Source of the DNA: Firmicutes bacterium UBA5766
Lineage (GTDB): Bacteria; Bacillota; Desulfotomaculia; Desulfotomaculales; Nap2-2B
Reading direction: 5' to 3'
Assembly (NCBI GenBank): GCA_002418775.1
Contig: DIEU01000013.1
Location: 1-18,447 of the forward strand
DNA: 18,447 nt
In this document: one piece after another, positions 4,717 through 12,064 of the stretch
Numbering within the stretch: the first letter of the stretch is position 1
Layout of the letters: each line of letters opens with the position of its first letter
Notes under the pieces: model-generated
Seen by the model: only the letters and a program-made list of their open reading frames with translations
Told to the model about the DNA's origin: nothing
Databases searched by the model: none
Made by a program: the position numbers and the translations under genes

Positions 4717-5673
4717 ATGACAAAAGTTGAAGAGTCACTGGGTTTAATAAGTGTTGCCCGGGGAGCCGGGGAAGCGGACCTTTATCTTAACGGCGGCAAT
4801 TTGGTGAATGTGCTCAGCGGGGAAATATACCCGGCGAATGTTGCTGTCTGGAATGGAAGGATCGCCTATGTAAGGCTGAGCAGAAAAATGGCCGGATCAA
4901 ATACACGGGTGATTGACGCCGGTGGCTATTATCTTTGTCCCGGTTTGATCGAAGCGCATTTTCACCCCTGTGTTGACGGTAAGCTGACCAATTCAATAAC
5001 TGAGCCTGATTGGGGCGAGATCGGCCTGTACAGCCGGCTTCCGTCCATCGATCTGGTGGCAAATCTCGCGACTTACCGGGTCCCGGGATCACAGGATATA
5101 GCTTTCCCGGTTATTGAACTTATCTCCGGAGCCATCACCAGGCGGCAGGACAGGTTCTTGAATGAACGGGAAGGGTATCTGGAAAGGGAGGACGATCTGC
5201 TGTACTGCGCCCTGATCAGCAGCTGCTCAAACCAGGTTACAAATGGGTTTATCAGCAGCCGCGGCCTGGGCCGGTTTGAGGCCCTTGCCACCACACTCTC
5301 CAGTTCTTTGAATCTCTTCGTTGTCGGGCAGGATTTTTCGGCAATGGCCCGGGCGGCATCAAAGGTTGTAGAAATGGGAGGAGGAATAGCCCTGATTGAA
5401 AAAGGGGAAATCTCATATTCTTTCCCCCTTAAACTGGCGGGTGTAATGAGCGACCAAAGTTTTACCGAAGCAGCCGCAAAAATACAGGAGTTTGATGAAA
5501 AGGCAAGCGCTCTGGGCTACAAATACAATGACATATGCTTTTCGCTTTTATTTCTAACCTGTGACTCTCTTCCCGTTTTGAAAATAACCGCTTCGGGAAT
5601 AATTGATGTAAAAAACAAAAGGACGGTTGTCCCCAGCCGCAAAATCAAAATAAGCCCTGGAGAATGCAGATGA
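4717..5673 (+). CDS. Adenine-deaminase-like protein lacking the catalytic barrel
   Basis: 318 residues against about 580 for adenine deaminase. Residues 20-95 match the N-terminal composite domain (DLYLNGGNLVNVLSGEIYPA, VIDAGGYYLCPGLIEAHFHP). Residues from about 110 match the C-terminal half (RGLGRFEAL, LNLFVVGQD, EMGGGIALIEKGEI, KLAGVMSDQSF). The central amidohydrolase barrel, roughly 260 residues, is missing without loss of frame. The first HxH motif (HFH) survives. The C-terminal segment that normally carries AHDSHN reads TLSSSLN, and HGGTGN reads CSNQVTN, so metal and substrate residues are lost. Deaminase activity is therefore very unlikely. The frame is open over the whole length, the promoter is strong and the end overlaps trmK, which argues for an expressed, repurposed pseudo-enzyme and against recent junk. 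The ribosome binding site is weak (GGAAG, 12 bases away). Confidence 0.8.
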   Translation: MTKVEESLGLISVARGAGEADLYLNGGNLVNVLSGEIYPANVAVWNGRIAYVRLSRKMAGSNTRVIDAGGYYLCPGLIEAHFHPCVDGKLTNSITEPDWGEIGLYSRLPSIDLVANLATYRVPGSQDIAFPVIELISGAITRRQDRFLNEREGYLEREDDLLYCALISSCSNQVTNGFISSRGLGRFEALATTLSSSLNLFVVGQDFSAMARAASKVVEMGGGIALIEKGEISYSFPLKLAGVMSDQSFTEAAAKIQEFDEKASALGYKYNDICFSLLFLTCDSLPVLKITASGIIDVKNKRTVVPSRKIKISPGECR

Positions 5674-6374
5674 ACCTTTCCAGTCGTTTGGACGCCGTAG
5701 CAGGTTATATCCCGCAGGGATCAACTGTTGCAGACATAGGCACAGACCATCTGCAGCTTCCTGTATACCTGATCAATTCAGGACTCTGCCGGTCTGTAAT
5801 TGCCAGCGAGCTAAACCGGCTGCCCTACCGGCAGGCTGAGAACCTGGCCACATTTCACAGGTTAACCGATAAGATTCAAGTCCGGCTTGGAGACGGTTTA
5901 AAAGTCCTTTCCCCGGGCGAGGCTCAGGTCATTGTTATAGCGGGAATCGGGGGAAACGCAATTATAAAGATGCTCTCCGGGTCACCCAAAGCGCTGGAAA
6001 CCATCCAAAGGCTTATTCTGCAGCCGATGACCGGAGCAGGATACTTACGGCTCTGGCTCGTTCAAAACGGCTGGCGGATTGGCGACGAAACCATCACGGA
6101 GGAAAAAGGCAGGCTGTACTGCGTGATTATGGCCGAACACGGCCGGGAGAACGCGCAGGACAAATTCATTATTGAAATAGGGCCCCGCCTTGCCGAAAAA
6201 AACAACCCGCTGGCGGACAAGTACTTTTGGAAATTATATACGGACTGTCAGAAACTGGCGGATAAACTTTCCGGCGCCGCCAGCCCCGCGGCAGAAGAAA
6301 AGGCATTGGAAGTTAAAAAAAAGCTGACCAGAATAAAGGAGGTACTGGCCAAAAATGAGCGTAAGCTGTGCTGA
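5670..6374 (+). CDS. trmK: tRNA (adenine(22)-N1)-methyltransferase TrmK
   Basis: An SAM-dependent methyltransferase that makes m1A22 in the D arm of tRNAs in Gram-positive bacteria. The Rossmann motif I is VADIGTDHLQLPVYL (residues about 20-34), followed by VIASELNRLPYRQAE, QVRLGDGLKVLSPGEAQVI, IAGIGGNAII and QPMTGAGYLRLWLVQNGW, all in TrmK order. The usual GTDHAYLP reads GTDHLQLP. The C-terminal coiled-coil tail (about 165-234) is present. The gene overlaps the ade-like gene by 4 bases when started at the second ATG (5670). That start has GGAG 8 bases upstream, whereas the first ATG (5664) sits only 2 bases from it. Length is normal. The downstream Nif3 gene overlaps by 20 bases, as in many Firmicutes. 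Confidence 0.92.
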   Translation: MNLSSRLDAVAGYIPQGSTVADIGTDHLQLPVYLINSGLCRSVIASELNRLPYRQAENLATFHRLTDKIQVRLGDGLKVLSPGEAQVIVIAGIGGNAIIKMLSGSPKALETIQRLILQPMTGAGYLRLWLVQNGWRIGDETITEEKGRLYCVIMAEHGRENAQDKFIIEIGPRLAEKNNPLADKYFWKLYTDCQKLADKLSGAASPAAEEKALEVKKKLTRIKEVLAKNERKLC

Positions 6375-7476
6375 TATTTTTAATATGATCGAAGATTTTG
6401 CTCCTTTAAACCTTGCTGAGGAGTGGGATAACCCCGGTTTGCAGATTGGGAACCCGGAGTTAAAGGTAAACCGCATTCTGCTCTGCCTTGACGTTGATGA
6501 AAAGGTCTGTGACGAAGCGGTCCGGGCAGGCGCGCAGCTAATCATCAGCCACCACCCGCTGCTTTTTAAGCCCGTCAAACAAATTTTGACCGGTACGCCT
6601 GCCGGCGCCCTGCTTGCCAAATGCCTTTGTTCGGGGTTGGTTGTCTATTCAGCCCATACCAATCTGGACAATGCGAAAGAAGGGGTTAACGACGAATTGG
6701 CCAAAAGGCTGGGCCTGGCTGACACAAAGGTCCTGCGTCCCGGTCATACTGAAAAGTATCTTAAACTGGTCGTTTTTGTGCCTTTGGACCATGCGGACGG
6801 AGTGCGCCGGGCTATCTCGCTTGCCGGAGCAGGCTGGATTGGCAATTACAGTGAATGCACTTTTCAAACGCAGGGAACCGGAACATTCCGGCCGCTGGAA
6901 GGCAGCGATCCTTTCATCGGGAAAGTTGGGGAACTGGAAAAGGTTGATGAGATACGCCTGGAAACAATCCTGCCGGCCGGACGCGCCAAAGAGGTAGTTG
7001 CGGCAATGTGCGGCGCACACCCCTATGAAGAGGTAGCCTATGATCTCTACCCTCTGGCCAATGAAGGACCGGCCATGGGCACGGGAAGGTATGGTTATAC
7101 CGCACAGCCAATAACGCTGAACAGCTTTCTCGAAAAAATAAAAAGCGCCCTGGGAATTACCTGCCTTCGTTTCGGCGGAAATCCGGACGGGGCGATTCAT
7201 TCTGTGGCGGTTTGCGGCGGGGCGGGAGCATCACTGTGGACATGGGCAAAGAAAATCGGCGCTGACATTATGGTAACGTCGGATATTGATTATCATACCG
7301 CAAGGGACATGCTTTCCAACGGGCTCAGTTTTGTTGACGCGGGACATTTCGGAACGGAAAATATAATTATACCTGTTTTGCGCAAATACCTGGAAGGCTG
7401 CTGCCGTCAGAAAGGTTTTGAAGTGGATATATCGACATCCCGGACTCAATCTGATCCTTTCAGTTTCAGCCGGTAG
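6355..7476 (+). CDS. Nif3-like dinuclear metal centre hexameric protein (YqfO)
   Basis: A 373-residue YqfO/Nif3 family protein. It forms hexameric toroids with a two-metal site, and its function is still poorly defined. N-terminal motif PLNLAEEWDNPGLQIGN, metal ligands in IISHHPLLFKP (about 63-73) and SAHTNLDNAKEGVNDELA, and C-terminal ligands in DAGHFGTENIIIP. The middle insert (about 135-235, including GAHPYEEVAYDLYPL) is the PII-like domain typical of the longer Gram-positive version, so length and domain order are standard. GGAGG lies 12 bases before the ATG, inside trmK. The stop overlaps the end of the convergent lipoprotein gene by 11 bases, so no separate terminator fits between them. 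Confidence 0.92.
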   Translation: MSVSCADIFNMIEDFAPLNLAEEWDNPGLQIGNPELKVNRILLCLDVDEKVCDEAVRAGAQLIISHHPLLFKPVKQILTGTPAGALLAKCLCSGLVVYSAHTNLDNAKEGVNDELAKRLGLADTKVLRPGHTEKYLKLVVFVPLDHADGVRRAISLAGAGWIGNYSECTFQTQGTGTFRPLEGSDPFIGKVGELEKVDEIRLETILPAGRAKEVVAAMCGAHPYEEVAYDLYPLANEGPAMGTGRYGYTAQPITLNSFLEKIKSALGITCLRFGGNPDGAIHSVAVCGGAGASLWTWAKKIGADIMVTSDIDYHTARDMLSNGLSFVDAGHFGTENIIIPVLRKYLEGCCRQKGFEVDISTSRTQSDPFSFSR

Positions 7477-8818
7477 AAATGTCTTCTTGACTTACAGTAT
7501 AACAGGCTATATTTTCCCAGGACTTCGAGTCGCCCTTTTCACCGATATGCCATCCCGGAGCTGACGTTTGGGCAAAGTAGTATCTGCTGCCCTTAAATTC
7601 ATGATAAGAAAACGCATCATCCTCCGGAGCTTGCTGAAACGCTACTCCCACAGCCATATTTTCCCCGGATACCAGCAGTGAAACATTGTAACCCATATTT
7701 TTTATAATCGAGGCAAAAAGGAGCGCCTTGCAGTCACCGTCGCCGTTATCTATCAGAGTCTGAGCGGGAAGCCGCATGTTCGCTTCACTGTACTTTAACG
7801 CTTCGCAGACAAAACACAGCACAAAATCAGCGGTTTGATAATCATCAAAACCATCCGCCTGAGCCCGGGCAAGAAGTTTTTCCCCTAAAATTGCGGTAAG
7901 CCTGTTGTTTTGTTCTTCAGCTGCCCAGACAGCAAAATTGCCTTTGGCTTCTGTGGAATAAGCAGCCAGAAGATGCTTCTCATCCTCATTCATCGAGAAG
8001 AGCATCTGGTTTTGAGTTGAACCGTCGCTGGCATAAAACTTGGGACATGTATCGCTTATTTTTCTGTCCCAGTCGACCAGGCTTTGCGGAACTTCTACCC
8101 ACCATCTGTAAGAAAAACCGTTATACTGCCATTCGAAATCCTTGCCTATTGTCTCTACATCCTTAAATTTAATCGAGCCTATGGTTGCATATTCCGAATC
8201 TGTTTCATAAGGGAAAGAATTTGCCTGTACCGCGGCGGCCTGGAATGGCCCTTGATCAATAATCGGCCCCTTGTCCCATATCCCTGCCCGGTCATTTCTT
8301 GCTTCCGTCTCATACTCCATAAAATAATTCACATATTTAAAATCCTTGTTTAGGGAGGTCTTCGCATATCCCATCAGGATAAGCCTGGCATTTAACATTT
8401 TGTCTCTGATTTCCTGATCAGAAATTTCCCCGGGTTTGGCAATATATATATACCCCTCAAGCGCCCCCGAACCGGAAGAAATATCAGCTTCCAGATATAC
8501 GGTTGAACCTTTCAGCGATGTAATAAACTTGAGGGCATTTTCATCTTCGTTTTCCGGTAAACCGTAAGGTGTATAAATTTTGGGAAAATCAACCCCGGCC
8601 AAAGTAAATTCTCTTTCGCTGTCGTTTATCTTTACAATCAACGAGTTTCCTTTTAAGACGCTTACAACTAAAGCCTGTGACATGTCAGGCAGAGATTTTT
8701 TCACAACGGAGTGATTGCTGACAGGCCGGTAAACCGGAGCCTCAGGTTCTTTTTCGGCGCAACCGTTAAGGCTCAGCAGCACGAAAAGGATAATTGCAAT
8801 GAATGCTATTTTTCTCAA
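7466..8818 (-). CDS. Lipoprotein with degenerate SNase-like and transglutaminase-like domains
   Basis: 450 residues. A lipoprotein signal peptide (hydrophobic 5-18, lipobox LNGC with Cys20) predicts attachment to the outer face of the membrane. Residues about 47-181 look like a staphylococcal-nuclease fold (SLIVKINDSEREFTLAGVDF ... LEGYIYI ... ARLILMGYAKTS ... EARNDRAGIW). The usual catalytic Arg, Glu and Arg positions read T, K and apparently E, so it is probably non-catalytic. Residues about 330-425 resemble a transglutaminase-like cysteine peptidase (LPAQTLIDNGDGDCKALLFA, Cys363; AVGVAF; YYFAQTSAPGWHIGE). The expected His before MAVGV is Asn388. The start is TTG at 8818 with AAAGGT 9 bases upstream. 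It follows the PilX-like gene by 12 bases and is the last gene of the minor pilin operon. A role in fibre or cell-wall interaction is inferred. Confidence 0.75.
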   Translation of the reverse strand: MRKIAFIAIILFVLLSLNGCAEKEPEAPVYRPVSNHSVVKKSLPDMSQALVVSVLKGNSLIVKINDSEREFTLAGVDFPKIYTPYGLPENEDENALKFITSLKGSTVYLEADISSGSGALEGYIYIAKPGEISDQEIRDKMLNARLILMGYAKTSLNKDFKYVNYFMEYETEARNDRAGIWDKGPIIDQGPFQAAAVQANSFPYETDSEYATIGSIKFKDVETIGKDFEWQYNGFSYRWWVEVPQSLVDWDRKISDTCPKFYASDGSTQNQMLFSMNEDEKHLLAAYSTEAKGNFAVWAAEEQNNRLTAILGEKLLARAQADGFDDYQTADFVLCFVCEALKYSEANMRLPAQTLIDNGDGDCKALLFASIIKNMGYNVSLLVSGENMAVGVAFQQAPEDDAFSYHEFKGSRYYFAQTSAPGWHIGEKGDSKSWENIACYTVSQEDISTG

Positions 8819-8820
8819 TT

Positions 8821-8842
8821 TAAGTTACCTTTAAGTTACCTT
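8821..8842. repeat. 11-base tandem duplication at the PilX-like/lipoprotein junction
   Basis: TAAGTTACCTT occurs twice in direct tandem (8821-8831, 8832-8842). Read on the minus strand, one copy supplies the last codons and TAA stop of the PilX-like gene, and the other supplies the AAAGGT ribosome binding site of the lipoprotein gene. Confidence 0.8.
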
Positions 8843-10168
8843 CCACGATATTATTTTGTAATTCCAATTTACGGAGTTAGCTGTTTCCGTCATTAACGGA
8901 TCAAAAGTCGCCACGGCATTCTGATCTGTTATAATTGTTCCGGCAACAATGGCGCCGTTAAGATGAGTGCCGTTGCTAACTTCGCAAGTATTGGGCGTAT
9001 AAAGAAGCGCCTCCACAGGATTACAGCCATTAGAAAAGTTTATATTTCCATACGAGATCAATGTCAGGCAGCTGTCGGTGTTTAAGCGGCGGATGCTTCC
9101 GCCGATAGTCAGATTTCCCGAACTTGCGATAACTCCCACACCGGTATAGTCGCCTGATATGGTAACGTCACCGTCAACAAAAATAATACCGTTCAGATTG
9201 CTCATATCGCTGGAAGTAAAGGTTTTTGGTCCAACATAAGAATAGCTGGCTGTATCCTGACACTGCTGCAGTGCCAGTGCAGGAAAAAAGTTCAGTTGAA
9301 AAGTTATGCCGGGATCAGTCGAAGGGTGCTTTGCGCCTTTAATGGCGTTGCTGGAATCGCTTATTGAATTGGTTGCCCAGGCGCTCCCCCATACTGCCGT
9401 ATTGCCCCCGCCCATCGTTATATTATTTTTTGATTTAATCCAACCGCTTAAATAATTTGGCGAAGCAGGATCTTTATAGGCGGAACAGCCCTCGGCATTG
9501 TTTTCTATATCAATATTTCCATAAGCTTCGATGTTTTCCCCAACGAAAGCATTTTGATTCAAGTGCACGTTTCCCATTGCGTAAATACTTCCGTTTACAA
9601 CTGTGCCGACATTTTGTATCGTTATATCCCCGTTAGACCAGACGGTCGAATTGATGGTTCCATTGTTTAAGAAAGTTGCTGATGTGCCAGCCCAAATTTT
9701 CTTCTCAAAATCGATCGGTTTAAAAAATCTAACCCGCGCCTCGACAATTTTTCTGCTCCCCCTGTAACTCCCTTCGGAAGTGATGACGAGATCATTATAA
9801 AAGTCGTGCGTTGTCTTGGCTACAGTAACGCTTTTTATTTCATCTCCCTGCGCTGAATCAGGGTAGGCCAGATTATTAAATTCAGAGACAGAAGTTGTTG
9901 CGCTTTCCTGAAGAGTCGTCTTTAACCAGTCAGGCTTGGCCAGGGCCTTGGCTATTGTCCTTTCAACCCCGGCTTCAGCGACGTAATATGCCTGGCCCTG
10001 TTTTCTTTCTTGCTTGGCTGTTTTCAGAACTGAAGAGCCCATCGTAAGAGCGGCGCCGCCAATTAAAAAAATTGCGGCAGTGATAATTAGAACAAAGACA
10101 AAGGTTTGTCCTTTGTATGAGTATATTTTTTTAAATATTTCCTTTGCCCGGCAATAAAAAAAATTCAT
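8831..10168 (-). CDS. PilX-like minor pilin / pilus assembly protein with long beta-rich domain
   Basis: About 445 residues. An N-terminal membrane helix (KGQTFVFVLIITAAIFLIGG, about 20-40) is followed by GQAYYVAEAGVERTIAKAL, the AYYxAEAGxE block typical of PilX N-terminal regions. It lacks the canonical Gly-Phe cleavage site with Glu at +5, as PilX-type proteins often do. The remainder is low-charge, Asn/Gly/Ser-rich and repetitive (NGTINSTVWSNGDITIQN, GNIDIENNAEG, VDGDVTISGDYTGVGVIASS), like bactofilin or beta-helix sheets found in surface-exposed polymer proteins. A start at ATG 10168 is preferred; TTG at 10174 is two codons upstream, and both have only a weak site (GCGGGT). It would act in the cell envelope as part of the type IV pilus or a related fibre. 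An 87-base gap separates it from the PilW-like gene. Confidence 0.75.
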   Translation of the reverse strand: MNFFYCRAKEIFKKIYSYKGQTFVFVLIITAAIFLIGGAALTMGSSVLKTAKQERKQGQAYYVAEAGVERTIAKALAKPDWLKTTLQESATTSVSEFNNLAYPDSAQGDEIKSVTVAKTTHDFYNDLVITSEGSYRGSRKIVEARVRFFKPIDFEKKIWAGTSATFLNNGTINSTVWSNGDITIQNVGTVVNGSIYAMGNVHLNQNAFVGENIEAYGNIDIENNAEGCSAYKDPASPNYLSGWIKSKNNITMGGGNTAVWGSAWATNSISDSSNAIKGAKHPSTDPGITFQLNFFPALALQQCQDTASYSYVGPKTFTSSDMSNLNGIIFVDGDVTISGDYTGVGVIASSGNLTIGGSIRRLNTDSCLTLISYGNINFSNGCNPVEALLYTPNTCEVSNGTHLNGAIVAGTIITDQNAVATFDPLMTETANSVNWNYKIISWKVT

Positions 10169-10255
10169 TTTCAACCCGCTTCGCCAAGTATTAAAGGATT
10201 ACAGCGCTATATTGTCCTTATCTTTGTAATTCTGGTTAATAAACAAGCTTGTATA

Positions 10256-10786
10256 TTAATAACTGGTGACGAGCACCCTTGGTATTATTTTTGTGCTCTG
10301 GGTGATTACACCGCTGTTTGATTTTTCTCCGGCGCAGGTTATCAGCACCGTCTTTCCCGTATACTGAAAATTAACATCTTTTATATTGCTTGCTACAGGA
10401 TTATTCCCCGCTCCGTTGACGCTTTTTAAAATTTTTCCGCCGCTTAAGTAATAACCGATCACTTTCTGTTCAGTGCCCTCGGTGATTACAAAAAATATTT
10501 TTCCGCCGCTGTCCAGCACGTAAATGGGTTGTGTTGGGGGGGTCACTCCCGATGCCGTCCCTAAATTTGTTTTGGTTGTGCCGGTCATATCGCCCAGGGA
10601 AACGGACTGCCGGACTTCCCCGGCTATTTTTTTTACAGCCAGCCTCAAACTCTCCTGCACTTCTATCTTCTGGTTGTTTCTCGCGTAATCTGAGTAACCG
10701 TTTAAATAAACAGATAAAACCATGGCTGCCACAGCAAAAAAAATTATCATGGCTACAGTGGTTTCCAGTAACGTGAAGCCATTGCA
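10256..10786 (-). CDS. PilW-like minor prepilin with no standard start codon
   Basis: The clear pilin N-terminus is upstream of the first in-frame ATG (10750). Reading back in frame gives NNQKVGCNG, the cleavage site, then FTLLETTVAMIIFFAVAAMV, a textbook type III signal (Gly, Phe, Glu at +5). The body (about 150 residues) has the PilW-like QESLRLAVKKIAGEVRQSV and a C-terminal NIKDVNFQYTG. Between the upstream stop (TAA) and the cleavage site this frame has no ATG, GTG, TTG or CTG. Either a rare start such as ATC is used, or a base has been lost. ATG at 10782, with AAAAGGTAGG just upstream, would fit if one G were added to give MGFTLLE. The coordinate given here is the NNQKVG stretch and is approximate. 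It follows the PilV-like gene almost without gap. Confidence 0.65.
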   Translation of the reverse strand, partial: CNGFTLLETTVAMIIFFAVAAMVLSVYLNGYSDYARNNQKIEVQESLRLAVKKIAGEVRQSVSLGDMTGTTKTNLGTASGVTPPTQPIYVLDSGGKIFFVITEGTEQKVIGYYLSGGKILKSVNGAGNNPVASNIKDVNFQYTGKTVLITCAGEKSNSGVITQSTKIIPRVLVTSY

Positions 10787-10788
10787 GC

Positions 10789-11379
10789 CTACCTTTTGAT
10801 TATTTCTCCAGTCAAAGAAACTGATTTGGATATCCCCTTTGCCTTATAATCAACTGATACAGTTACTGTTTTCAGGCTGTTTGTTCCGTCTGTTACGCTG
10901 ACACTGTACGTGTACGGGGTGGAATTATTTTTTTGATATATTACATAAGAAGTTGTGCTGTCAGGAGCAATGATCCAGTTGGGAGAGACGGCGGCCACGC
11001 GCGTTGATCCGGTATATCCGGTTATTGTTCTAACCTGACCGGAACCGGTCCCCCCGGTTAAAGCTACTTTGTAATTATTGTACAAGCCATTTGTTGTTTT
11101 CGTCCCAGCTAAAGTAATCGTGCCGGTTGTTCCTTCCAAAGCAACACCAATCTGGTTGCCCGGAATGCTTTTGATCTCTTCAAGAATCTCCTGGGCCAAG
11201 TTTAAAGTTGCCACTTCATGACGCGCTTCCGCTGTGAACCTGTTGCCTGAAAGAAAAAAATTAATCAGCGGAACAGTGATCACAGCAAGAAAAAAAAGAA
11301 CCACCATTATTTCAAGTAAACCAACCCCGCGCTGACCTGAATAAAGTTTTTTAAAATACCCAAGATACACTTTTTTCAT
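10789..11379 (-). CDS. PilV-like type IV minor prepilin
   Basis: About 196 residues. The type III signal is a basic leader ending SGQRG, cut before VGLLEIMVVLFFLAVITVPL, with Glu at +5. The helix continues into NFFLSGNRFTAEARHEVATLNLAQEILEEIKSIP, the helical stalk typical of PilV/GspI-like pseudopilins. The C-terminal half is Thr/Gly-rich beta sheet (GTTGTITLAGT, GSGQVRTITGYTGSTRV). A start at ATG 11379 is chosen because AAGGAA lies 10-12 bases upstream; the longer frame from 11412 would add an unlikely leader and overlap the previous gene. It would be exported, cleaved by a prepilin peptidase (not in the window), and incorporated at the pilus tip or base. The stop is close to the PilW-like gene, so translational coupling is likely. 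Confidence 0.85.
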   Translation of the reverse strand: MKKVYLGYFKKLYSGQRGVGLLEIMVVLFFLAVITVPLINFFLSGNRFTAEARHEVATLNLAQEILEEIKSIPGNQIGVALEGTTGTITLAGTKTTNGLYNNYKVALTGGTGSGQVRTITGYTGSTRVAAVSPNWIIAPDSTTSYVIYQKNNSTPYTYSVSVTDGTNSLKTVTVSVDYKAKGISKSVSLTGEIIKR

Positions 11380-11392
11380 GCAATTATTTTCC

Positions 11393-11908
11393 TTACGGAG
11401 GATTAGTATCAATTCTTACCTGACCTGTCACAGAGGCCACGATTACATAGAGATACTTCTTGTTTTTATTTCTTAATCCTAAATGTCCGCCGCATAATAT
11501 TCCGTTATTGCGAAAGGGCTCTCCTTTTGAGTTAAATCTTAATTCATTATCGTATCCATTATCCGGATTATTGTCAAAATCAAAATTTGTCGCTGTAAGG
11601 TCTATTCCGGCCGGTAAAACCACCTTTCGGCTTTTTGCGCCAGCCTCACATTTCTTCAAGTAATATACGTCATTGCAGCAATCAAAAAGTATCGCGTGAG
11701 TTCCATTGTTGTCTGCGTTTTGTTGCTGAATCAGGCGTATATCCTTGCAGATTAAGTTTGCCGCAAAATTGAGTTTTTGCTTGCTGGCAAGGTTTGATGA
11801 GGCAAGCGCGATACCGGAGAACAGTATTGTAATAAGAAGAGCCAAAACAACTTCCAACAAGGAAAATCCGGAACTTGCAGCAATAACTTTTTTTATTCCA
11901 AAACACAT
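11393..11908 (-). CDS. GspH/FimT-like minor prepilin
   Basis: About 171 residues. A basic leader (MCFGIKKVIAASSG) is followed by cleavage before FSLLEVVLALLITILFSGIA with Glu at +5, then NLASKQKLNFAANLICKDIRLIQQQNA, characteristic of GspH/FimT. The globular part has four to five cysteines (CC, KKC, ILCGG) that could form disulfides outside the cell, and a C-terminal VTGQVRIDTNPP, which matches the usual GspH ending in a G.v.l sheet. ATG at 11908 is preferred; TTG at 11920 is four codons upstream and neither has a strong site. It is the first gene of the minor pilin operon, followed by the PilV-like gene after 13 bases. Confidence 0.8.
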   Translation of the reverse strand: MCFGIKKVIAASSGFSLLEVVLALLITILFSGIALASSNLASKQKLNFAANLICKDIRLIQQQNADNNGTHAILFDCCNDVYYLKKCEAGAKSRKVVLPAGIDLTATNFDFDNNPDNGYDNELRFNSKGEPFRNNGILCGGHLGLRNKNKKYLYVIVASVTGQVRIDTNPP

Positions 11909-11920
11909 AATCTTACCCAA

Positions 11921-12064
11921 ACAATATTAATAGCCAGATATAATATATTTCAGCAAATAATGGTAATTTCCTGCCATAAAACTATTTTTTTTTTATATTG
12001 TGGAAAAGCCTTGATTTAAAGCAAAATTACCCGATAAAATAAACAAAAAATACAGGAGTAAAAT
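11921..12064. promoter_or_regulatory. Divergent promoter region between the pilin operon and the WbaP-like gene
   Basis: A-T rich, 144 bases. For the plus-strand gene TTGATT (12011-12016) and TAAAAT (12035-12040), 18 bases apart, form a candidate promoter, and CAGGAG (12053-12058) is its ribosome binding site. No clear minus-strand promoter was identified. Confidence 0.45.

Noticed and set aside
6649..7200. 183-codon minus-strand frame inside the Nif3 gene
   Set aside because: Antisense shadow of a strongly supported Nif3/YqfO gene; no ribosome binding site or known motif.
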